Of a DNA stretch of 64,000 bases, positions 8,888 through 17,200 are shown in pieces. The stretch's first letter is position 1, and every line of letters begins with the position of its first letter. The notes beneath the pieces are model-generated. The model was not told the DNA's origin, did no database searches, and worked only from the letters and a program-made list of their open reading frames with translations. The stretch comes from Prolixibacter bellariivorans ATCC BAA-1284 (lineage in GTDB: Bacteria; Bacteroidota; Bacteroidia; Bacteroidales; Prolixibacteraceae). The position numbers and the translations under genes are program-made. The stretch is taken from contig NZ_JHXO01000007.1 of NCBI RefSeq assembly GCF_000621705.1, forward strand, positions 372,001-436,000, read 5' to 3'.

Positions 8888-8928
8888 AATCACGCGGTTT
8901 TTCGGCGAAGAAGGATTTTCTTTTCTTT

Positions 8929-8936
8929 CAAAGATA
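8929..8936 (-). promoter_or_regulatory. -7 promoter element of the Sel1-repeat gene
   Basis: TATCTTTG on the minus strand, 41 bases upstream of the ATG at 8887, matching TAnnTTTG. No clear -33 TTTG is seen at the expected distance. Confidence 0.5.
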
Positions 8937-9321
8937 TTACGTTTATTTGAAAGTTTTATTGTTTAATTTTTAGGATTTTTTCAAGGAATTCTAACTCATT
9001 CAATGGACGTTAGCGTTATTTCTTCCGGTAAACCAGATTAATATAACATAAAAATACACAAAAAAAGTTCAGGTTAAAAACTTAAACATATCTGCTGCCT
9101 AAGCTGAGAGCCATCGGCCTGTCCCCGTGTTATTATCATCGCTTACTGCGATAAATTCAAAAAAACACACGCCATCCTACACTAATGCATATCAATTATT
9201 GCACGCCCTTCACGTGTTTGTTGTACCAGGAAACAAAAAAAAATCATTTCGATAGGGGGATTTTCGAAGAAAGTTGTCACAGCATCGACGAAACAATTTA
9301 TTAAACGTAATAGAGAAAAAA
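8937..9321. other. Intergenic region between divergent genes, no gene seen
   Basis: About 385 AT-rich bases between the Sel1-repeat gene and the GVxNI-repeat gene. I see no credible coding frame and no consensus TAnnTTTG box for the rightward gene. A GC-richer patch around 9095-9130 (CTGCTGCCTAAGCTGAGAGC onward) stands out, but I cannot assign it to an RNA family. Confidence 0.4.
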
Positions 9322-10467
9322 ATGAACAAGGTTTATTTCTTATTAGCGACGATGCTGTTCGTTTTAGGCATTGTAAAAGTAACTGAAGCCCAGAATGAAA
9401 AAAAAGCTCAGGTTACATTCTTCTACCCCATTGGTTCTTCCGGCCTCAATTCAACCAATTACAATTACCACTTTTCTTTCAATACCATTTATGGAATTAC
9501 TGGTGGTGTAAACGGCTTTGAATTAGGTTCTGTTGGGAACATTGCCAGAGGTAATGTAAAAGGATTACAAATCGCCGGAGTTTTCAATATAGCTACTCCA
9601 GGCAGTTTGGCAGGGACAATTAGGGCTGCAGCAGACAGTAGCGAAACCGCAAATGGCTTACAACTTGCCGGGGTAAGTAACATGGTGAAAGGAAATCAAA
9701 AAGGGTGGCAAATAGCCGGAGTTTGCAACACAACCACCGGAAATAGCTCTGGCGTTGTCCTGTCAGGCGTTTCAAACATAACCCGGAAAGATGTAAACGG
9801 AGCAATGGTTTCTGGTGTTTTTAATTCCTCCAGAGCAATAAAAGGGGTGCAGTTATCGACCATTAATATTGCTACGAAAAGTGTAACCGGAGCTCAAATT
9901 GGGGTAGTGAATATTGCTCCCAGAGGAAAAGGATTCCAATTAGGAGTAGTCAATATTGGCCAAACTGCCAGTGATTCGATTATACCTCTTGGACTACTTA
10001 ACATTTTTAAAGATGGTTACTATGCTTTTGAATTGTCAACCGACGAAAAATTATTCAGCCAAATCTCATACAAGATGGGGGTTGAAAAGCTGTATACCAT
10101 TTTTCAGTTTGGCGTTAGCTTTCGTAACAATACGCAGTTTTACAGTGCGGGATCTGGCCTGGGAAGCATCTTCGATATCACTCCAAAGAATAAAATCAAC
10201 CTGGAGCTCATTACGACCCAATTTTTCGAAAATGATTTTAAATACATACCTGATTTCCTGAATCAAGCTAATCTGGATTATCAATATAATTTGACCAAAC
10301 ACATCGCTTTAAAAATCGGACCAACATTCAATTGTTATATTGAAAAGAACAATAAGAAAACAAATGATGCTATTCGGATCCCTTATTCTATTATTGAAGC
10401 CAAAGGCCGTTACCACACGACCTCCCTATGGATTGGCGCAAACGCAGGAGTAGTAATCAAATTATAA
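9322..10467 (+). CDS. Secreted GVxNI-repeat (LA_2272-like) surface protein
   Basis: 381 residues from the ATG at 9322, chosen because a clear signal peptide (to VTEAQ, residue 23) starts there; the frame is open from 9274. About nine repeats of ~20-24 residues follow, of the pattern GxQ(L/I)AGVxNI, for example KGLQIAGVFNIA, NGLQLAGVSNM and GAQIGVVNIAPRG. A C-terminal region of about 140 residues with alternating hydrophobic strands resembles an outer-membrane barrel or beta sandwich. The repeats recall the LA_2272-type surface lipoprotein repeats of Leptospira; no lipobox is present here. The protein at 12111-13991 shares the pre-repeat region, repeats and C-terminus. Likely cell-envelope location; function unknown. 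Confidence 0.75.
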   Translation: MNKVYFLLATMLFVLGIVKVTEAQNEKKAQVTFFYPIGSSGLNSTNYNYHFSFNTIYGITGGVNGFELGSVGNIARGNVKGLQIAGVFNIATPGSLAGTIRAAADSSETANGLQLAGVSNMVKGNQKGWQIAGVCNTTTGNSSGVVLSGVSNITRKDVNGAMVSGVFNSSRAIKGVQLSTINIATKSVTGAQIGVVNIAPRGKGFQLGVVNIGQTASDSIIPLGLLNIFKDGYYAFELSTDEKLFSQISYKMGVEKLYTIFQFGVSFRNNTQFYSAGSGLGSIFDITPKNKINLELITTQFFENDFKYIPDFLNQANLDYQYNLTKHIALKIGPTFNCYIEKNNKKTNDAIRIPYSIIEAKGRYHTTSLWIGANAGVVIKL

Positions 10468-10572
10468 AAATCAAAATTATCATTGTTGCTGCGGATCGTT
10501 TTTTTCTCATACTTTTATACAGCAATTACTAATTTCGATATTGAGATCGATTCGCAGCTACAATCTTTTTGA

Positions 10573-11172
10573 ATGGAAGCTACCGGTACTAAATGGCAAA
10601 CAAAATCTGGTTTCGAAATATTGTTTAGAAAACACTATTCAGTTCTGTGTGCCTATGCTTATGGTTTTGTAGCCGACTACGGTCTGAGTGAGGATATTGT
10701 TCAGGAAGTGTTTTTCAAATTATGGACGGACAAAGGGAGAATTGCCATAGAAACATCCGTTAAGGCCTATCTATATCAAATGGTTCGTAATACGTCGCTT
10801 AATTATTTAAAACACAAAAACGTGATAAAACAATATGAAATAGCAAATAAAGATGAGAGCAACTATATAGGAGAAAGCCTGGATGAACTGCTAATCGGGA
10901 AAGAACTAAACGCTAAAATTCAAGCAGCAATTGAAAAATTACCGACCGAACGTCGGAAAGTTTTTTTGCTGAGCCGAATGGACGGATTGAAATATAAAGA
11001 AATTGCTGAAAAGCTCAATATCTCAATCAAAACCGTTGAGAACCAAATGGGAAAAGCACTTTCCACTTTAAGAACGGAACTGGCAGGAGAATCCCCGTTG
11101 GTTTTATTTGCTTTGTTTTACAGGGCACGAACAATAAATAAGCAAACATTACATAACCAAAAGTGTGAATAA
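10573..11172 (+). CDS. ECF RNA polymerase sigma factor (FecI-like, Bacteroidota type)
   Basis: 199 residues. Region 2 lies at about 14-80 (ILFRKHY, SEDIVQEVFFKLW, VKAYLYQMVRNTSLNYLK). Region 4 lies at about 115-168 (LPTERRKVFLLSRMDGLKYKEIAEKLNISIKTVE). No extra domain is present. It should direct RNA polymerase to a small set of envelope-related promoters, probably including its own operon. Its stop codon overlaps the start of the FecR gene by 8 bases, which implies translational coupling. The third gene of the operon carries an STN domain, so the set looks like a cell-surface signalling relay. Confidence 0.95.
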   Translation: MEATGTKWQTKSGFEILFRKHYSVLCAYAYGFVADYGLSEDIVQEVFFKLWTDKGRIAIETSVKAYLYQMVRNTSLNYLKHKNVIKQYEIANKDESNYIGESLDELLIGKELNAKIQAAIEKLPTERRKVFLLSRMDGLKYKEIAEKLNISIKTVENQMGKALSTLRTELAGESPLVLFALFYRARTINKQTLHNQKCE

Positions 11173-12121
11173 GAAGTCGAAACATATCGATGATGCTTTA
11201 TTAGCCAAATTTCTGTCGGGCGAAGCGACTTCCGCCGATAAGGAAATGGTTTCCGAGTGGATGGAGGAATCGGAACAAAACATGGCTTATTTTGAGAGTT
11301 TCGCAACCATTTGGTTAAACAGCACTGCCGATGAAAAAAAACGTCCCAATCCGGAAGCAGCCTGGCATAAGATGGAACCCCTACTCGCTAAGGCGAGGTA
11401 CAAAATCATCCTTCCATACCTGGGAGCAATTGCAGCGATTCTGATTATTGCCTTTTTCCTATTCACTCCGGAAAAATCTGACAAAGTAACATTTACAGCC
11501 GATAATCAGTCTCAAAAGGAAGTTCTGCCGGATGGAACGGAGGTTATTCTCGATGCTGGCTCAAAGCTTGACTACTTTTTCGATAAGAAATCAAATATCC
11601 GAATAGCCCATCTCACAGGAAAGGCCTTTTTTCATGTAAAAAGAGACACTGCACATGCGTTTATCGTTAAAACTCTTTATGGGCAAGTAGAGGTTCTCGG
11701 CACACAGTTTAATGTGAACGTGATTAGAAATGACGGGGTTTATGTTGATGTCCTGTCTGGTGTTGTGAAGCTTTCGAAACCAGATGTAAATTCGTTGACG
11801 CTTCGCAAAGGAGAAAGTGGTTTTATTCCGGCCGATAATAACCTGATTAGGGAAACAAAGCAGGCCCCTTCAGAATTCTTCAGCATTGACAAGACGTTAA
11901 TTTTTAACAACGTACCTCTTGGTGAGGTATTTTCGAACCTTGAGAAATGTTATTCCGTCAGAATTGATATTGATAATCCGGTCAATACAAACTTGCGCTT
12001 TACTTCGCAGTTTAAAGACAACAGCATTAACGAAATTCTGAATGTAATTACCCAGACCTACGGATTGAAATTTAAAAAATCGAATAATGAATATTATATT
12101 ACCCTAAAAAGTGAAGATTAA
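11165..12121 (+). CDS. FecR-type anti-sigma factor
   Basis: 318 residues starting at a GTG that overlaps the sigma gene by 8 bases. The N-terminal cytoplasmic part (1-78) would hold the sigma factor. One membrane helix spans 81-100 (IILPYLGAIAAILIIAFFLF). The periplasmic FecR domain (about 110-205) has QKEVLPDGTEVILDAGS, VLGTQFNV and VDVLSGVVKL. A DUF4974-like C-terminal domain (about 245-315, LIFNNVPLGEVFSNLEKCY) has the STN-like fold used to contact a receptor. In FecIRA-type systems this protein receives a signal from the STN domain of an outer-membrane receptor. Here the adjacent STN protein is not a TonB receptor. Confidence 0.94.
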   Translation: MNKKSKHIDDALLAKFLSGEATSADKEMVSEWMEESEQNMAYFESFATIWLNSTADEKKRPNPEAAWHKMEPLLAKARYKIILPYLGAIAAILIIAFFLFTPEKSDKVTFTADNQSQKEVLPDGTEVILDAGSKLDYFFDKKSNIRIAHLTGKAFFHVKRDTAHAFIVKTLYGQVEVLGTQFNVNVIRNDGVYVDVLSGVVKLSKPDVNSLTLRKGESGFIPADNNLIRETKQAPSEFFSIDKTLIFNNVPLGEVFSNLEKCYSVRIDIDNPVNTNLRFTSQFKDNSINEILNVITQTYGLKFKKSNNEYYITLKSED

Positions 12122-13991
12122 GTATTTCATTCTGTTTTTTCTGAGCTTTTTGTTTCTCAGTCAAGTCGCAAAAACGCAAAATCTGCTGAATATTAGAATT
12201 AATATTAATGTTCAGCATACAACCATTGGCGAAATACTTCATGACATTGAAAAACAGGGAAACTTCTTTTTTGCTTACAATCCCGACAACATCGACGAAA
12301 CCAAAACCGTGTCTCTCTCAGCCCGGGATATTAAAGTTCGTGATGCGCTAAAGGAATTGTTTCAACATGAGGCAACGTTCCAACAAGTCGAAAATCATAT
12401 CATCATCAACAGCACACCAAAAAGCGAAGCGAAAAATTCATTCCAAATCACTGGTTACATCGCCAATAGCTCAGATGCACCGCTGGACTCTGCCATTGTT
12501 TATGACCCGGAAAATCAAAAACTGGTCATTAGCCAGAAAGACGGCTCATTTGCCTTTGATTTTGACACAAATGATAAAAACATCAGCCTTTTCGTCAGAC
12601 TTCGCTCTTATAAAGACACGGTTATATATGTTACCCCGGGAAACCAGAGAATCGATTTGAGGCTGCGCCAGAGGGAATCTTCTCCCATCGCCCTGACTCC
12701 CATCGGAACGGAGGATGCTGAGCTGAAACTGAAAGACTTCGAAAATTTGTCACTGGTGCAAAGGCTCGTACCTCCGGAAGCAATTTATGCCTCCTCCAAT
12801 CTTAGTACCGAAAAAATAATGCCGGTACAGCTTTCTTTTTTGCCCAAAGCCGGCACCAATTCTTTTGTCAAAGGATTAAGAGTCAACCATGCTTCTTTCA
12901 ATATCCTGGCGGGCTATTCAAAAGGGCTAAGCGGAGCAGAATTTGGTGGGATTGCCAATATTATTCAACAAGAAGTCAGAGGTTTCCAGGCTGCGGGCAT
13001 TGCCAACGTTGTTTTAGGTGATGTACATGGAACACAATTTTCGGGAATCTACACCATGGACCTAAGCAATGTCGACGGTTTTCAGGTGAGTGGTGTATAT
13101 AACTCTCTGCGGGGTACTATTTCCGGGGGTCAAATCAGTGGCATTTCAAATATTGCCATGAAAACTGTCAATGGAGCCCAGGTTGCCGGTGTTTTAAATG
13201 TAGCGAAAGGAAAAGTAACGGGAGTTCAGATAAGCGGTGTGATTAATATCGACCACGATGAGGCATCCGGGGCCGAAATTGCCGGAGTAGCCAACATTTC
13301 GAAAAAAATGGCCACAGGTCTGCAACTGGCGGGGATATATAATGAAAGTGGAGAAATAAACGGTATGCAACTTTCCTCGCTAATCAATCTGAACCGAAAC
13401 AATGCTAAAGGAGCTCAAATAACGACGATTCTGAATAAAACAAAGACGTTAAACGGCTTGCAATTCGGACTTGTTAATATCGCAGACACCATCAATGCGG
13501 GCTTTCAGGTAGGTTTGATTAATATTGTGAAACACGGCACCTACTCGCTTGAGTTATCTCATAACGAAACTTTTCCAATCGATATTAATTTTAAAACCGG
13601 AAATCCGAAACTATATTCAATAATTAATCTGGCTGCAGAAAATAATAGCTTAGGATTCGGATATGGTCTCGGGAGTAACTTCCCGTTAAACAAAAAATTT
13701 GCTTTTTGGTCAGATATCAGTAGCACTTCCATACATGATTCTAAAAAGCTGACAGCTCAAGGTCTTAAATTAACCATGAGACATGGATTGAATTATGATC
13801 TATTTAAACACCTCAGTCTCAGAGGCGGTATTTCCGAGAACTATTTTATTCCCAAAAAATCAGCGGAAAAGCCAACAGGAGAAATTCTAATCACAAGCAA
13901 TGCTAACCACATTGAAGGAGCGCTCCAGAACGGCAAAAACAGCTTTTGGAGTGGATGGTTTTTGGGAATACAGATATCCAACGTATTTTGA
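12111..13991 (+). CDS. STN + CarboxypepD_reg-like + GVxNI-repeat envelope protein
   Basis: 626 residues from a GTG that overlaps the FecR stop by 11 bases. The signal peptide is residues 1-22. An STN domain follows (about 28-100, HTTIGEILHDIEKQGNFFF, VSLSARDIKVRDALKELF), then a carboxypeptidase-regulatory-like domain (about 108-188). The repeat region (265-475) has about ten GxQxAGVxNI units, and the C-terminal ~150 residues look strand-rich. The repeats and both flanks resemble the protein at 9322-10467 (compare GLINIVKHGTYSLELS with GLLNIFKDGYYAFELS), so the two are paralogues and this one gained a signalling N-terminus. STN and CarboxypepD_reg domains are usual at the front of TonB receptors, but no plug or TonB barrel is visible here. 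Likely the signal-input partner of FecR. Confidence 0.8.
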   Translation: MKIKYFILFFLSFLFLSQVAKTQNLLNIRININVQHTTIGEILHDIEKQGNFFFAYNPDNIDETKTVSLSARDIKVRDALKELFQHEATFQQVENHIIINSTPKSEAKNSFQITGYIANSSDAPLDSAIVYDPENQKLVISQKDGSFAFDFDTNDKNISLFVRLRSYKDTVIYVTPGNQRIDLRLRQRESSPIALTPIGTEDAELKLKDFENLSLVQRLVPPEAIYASSNLSTEKIMPVQLSFLPKAGTNSFVKGLRVNHASFNILAGYSKGLSGAEFGGIANIIQQEVRGFQAAGIANVVLGDVHGTQFSGIYTMDLSNVDGFQVSGVYNSLRGTISGGQISGISNIAMKTVNGAQVAGVLNVAKGKVTGVQISGVINIDHDEASGAEIAGVANISKKMATGLQLAGIYNESGEINGMQLSSLINLNRNNAKGAQITTILNKTKTLNGLQFGLVNIADTINAGFQVGLINIVKHGTYSLELSHNETFPIDINFKTGNPKLYSIINLAAENNSLGFGYGLGSNFPLNKKFAFWSDISSTSIHDSKKLTAQGLKLTMRHGLNYDLFKHLSLRGGISENYFIPKKSAEKPTGEILITSNANHIEGALQNGKNSFWSGWFLGIQISNVF

Positions 13992-14034
13992 TTCTCCCGG
14001 TCGAATTTTTCACCCACAAGTGATAAAAAAACAA

Positions 14035-14064
14035 AAACTCCGCATCAATATGATCGTGGAGTTT
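14035..14064 (+). terminator. Terminator of the sigma/FecR/STN operon
   Basis: Arms AAACTCC (14035-14041) and GGAGTTT (14058-14064), followed on the plus strand by AGTTTTTGTGTT. It lies 44 bases after the stop at 13991. Confidence 0.6.
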
Positions 14065-14245
14065 AGTTTTTGTGTTGACCAAACCTGAGAAATGTCGAAC
14101 TTTTTGCTTGAAGATTGCAATACTCTGATTAAGTTTATGATTGCTGAAATTCAGAAGCAGAAACTTCATTTCTAATAAAACTGCAAACTAGTAGACAAAA
14201 GATTACAAAGCATTAATTTACTAGTTTTTAACAATATAATTCCGT

Positions 14246-17200
14246 ATGAGTAAAGCAGGAACTTATTCAAACCAGGGAGATGATTATCAAAGAGCAATAG
14301 CTATAAACTGGCTAATTGAATTATTAACCAATGATGCAATTGAATATATACAGGTAGAGTCCAATGGATTATCTGGAATAAAAGAAAAAGTTCCGGTTGA
14401 CGATATTGTCGTTGTCTGTAAAAATGGCTCAAGAAGGCACATTCAAGCCAAAAAAAATCAAACAAATGCTAAAGTATGGTCAATAAAGGATTGGGGAAGC
14501 GAACTACCAAAGATTCTTCTTCAATTAGAACAAGGCGAACACATTACTGTTGAATTGTACTCGTCCACGCCGTTAGGGCAATTTACAACCCTACCTGAGG
14601 AATGTCGCATACACCCAAATTTCGGTGATTTTAAAGAGCAGTTAAGCAGGCCGAAAACCGAAGCACTTTCCATATTGGTAGATGAATGGGAGCGTTCTGA
14701 AGAAGAAATTTTCTACTTATTAAAAAGAGTCCGTACTGGTTCACATCATAATACTGAAAAGTGGATTAAAATGAACGAGGAGTCTTTGAGCAGACTCGTG
14801 ACACATCCGGCTCTTGCGTTAGACACGCTGGAAACTTTTGTAAACAGATACCAATCAAAGGACTTAGTCGGCAAATTCGAAATCAGGGCACAAGATGTAT
14901 GGGGAGAATTAGCAGGTAAAGGATTAACAAGACTACCGAATTTCAGCAAAAAAGAAATTATTCAGCAATTCCAAAGAACATCAGTCATTGGCAGAAATGA
15001 TTGGAAAAGAACCATTACAGGCGAAAAGATAAGAAGGAAAGAACTTGATGACACGCTGAAACAAATTCGAGAAAATAAAAGGACCATTTTAATTCAGGAT
15101 GGACCAGGTAGTGGAAAAACATGCTTGCTATTGGACCTGGCTGATGTGATTGATGGTGACAACAAGTTTCAGTTGCTATTTATAAAAGGGGATCGGTTTG
15201 CCAAGATTAATTCCGAGGAGAATTCCCTACCCAAAGAAATTGTGGAAAGTTGCGGCTTGTTAAGCTCTGTTTCACATGTTGTAGTTGTTATAGATTCTTT
15301 GGATGTTCTTTCCTGCCAACGCGATCACGCCGCACTAAATTTCTTTCTAAAGCTAATTGATCAACTACAGATTATACAAAATGTCACAGTTGTCGCAGCT
15401 TGTCGGGAATTCGATTTAAAATACGACCCAAAACTTCGTGATCGAAAATGGGATGTTCAGATTAAGCTTAGTGACTTTAACTTTCAAAATACTGTCATTC
15501 CAATCCTAAATAAGTTAAATGTTAATGTTGGACAATTAAATCCAGATTTGAAGGAGTTGCTGTGCCTTCCTCAAAATTTAAGCCTTTTTGAAAGATTATC
15601 AGGTTTTCAAGGTGTATTTAATGTTCGTACCACCTACGATTTATATAAGGCTTTTATCGATTTTTCATTGTTACAAGATACAGATCTTGTAGATCACATT
15701 TTTGAAAAAATATTTTCTTTTGCGGACAAGCTGTTAAAAGAGAGGGAGCACAGTCTTCCTAAAACGGTGATAAATATTGACGAACACATTCTTCACCACT
15801 TGATAAGTAAAGGTGTTCTAAACGAGGAAGCTGATGGCAAAGTGGGTTTTAGTCATCAAACCTTGTTTGATAATTTTGTAGCAAACAATGCTTTAAAAAG
15901 CGGAATTACACTTACTCAACTGATATTGAGTCATCCCCCTTTACCTTTTTACCGGCCATCAGTCCGCAGTTATTTGTTTTTCGTGAGGAGTCAATCGTTT
16001 AAATCCTTTAGCCAAAATATTCGCAAAACTCTTTCAAATGATGATATAGCTTATCATTTCAAAAGGTTAGTAGTGGAAACATACGCTGAAATGATTCCCA
16101 AAAATGATGATTGGAATTTGATAAGATGGATGTTTTTGAGGCAAAATGATCTGTTTAAAAGGTTTCTTGATGCTTTAACATCAAGTCATTGGTTTGAATT
16201 AATTGCAAACAAATGGTATCCATCTTTTGCTCATCAGCCAGATAATTATGAATGGCTTTTCACCTTCTTATGGAAACTGGATGCATGGATGAATTTTTAC
16301 CCCAATGAGACTGTAGAAATATGGAATAATGCTCTAAAGGAAAACTGGGGCGGAAATAGTGTATGGATAATATGTCATAGCTTGACACGATTTAAGCATT
16401 ATCGTGTTGATGGTGTAAAAGATCTTATTCACACGCTTAAAGAATCCAATAATACGGACTCTCATTCTATGGGAAAAATTTACTGTAATTACATAGAAGC
16501 TACAGGCGATGGTTATGAAACGTTGTGGGATTGGATGACTCGTGATATTTCGATAAAAGAAATGAGCAACTGGGGTAAAGAAAATGAACTGTATTGCGAA
16601 AGCCATGACCTAAAAGATGGTACTTTTCTTCAAAAACATCTTATAAAATCAGAAGAATTTCGAAATCTTGTATTGAAGTCATTATTGAACTGGGTGAAAG
16701 GCTCTTCTTATTGGAAAGAAGATGGACTGACCTACAAATTATTAGAATACACAAGTATTCCGAATAATATTTCTCGTTCTGGCAGCATCTATATCGAGAA
16801 TATATCAATATTGATGCAAGCTGTAGAAGAAGCGTTTTTGAACCATGCAAAAAATAATACTGAATGGTGGAAGAAAGAGGAAACAAAACTGAGAACATCT
16901 AAAGAATTGGCTTTTCGATATATATTGATCAAGGCATATTTGGAAAATATTGAGACAAATTTAGATGGAATAACCAGTCAACTATTGGACAAAGAGCTTA
17001 TTGAAGCTGGTGAATTAAACTATGAATTGGGTTTACTAATAAATGAATCTTTTCACCTGCTTCCAGAGCAAATTCAAGATAAAATAGTAAATGTAATTGA
17101 AAACTTATTCCCTGAGCATACGGAACAAGAAGAACATGTTAAGAATTGGCATAATCGTGTTAAGTTTGAATTATTTGTCCGAATACCAGCTTATTTGAGA

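Noticed and set aside
9095-9130. GC-richer patch before the repeat-protein gene as a small RNA
   Set aside because: No terminator follows it and no known RNA family pattern could be matched by eye.
14092-14175. 27-codon frame beginning MSNFLLEDCN between the STN gene and the Avs-like gene
   Set aside because: No promoter, ribosome site or family resemblance; length is within chance for AT-rich DNA.
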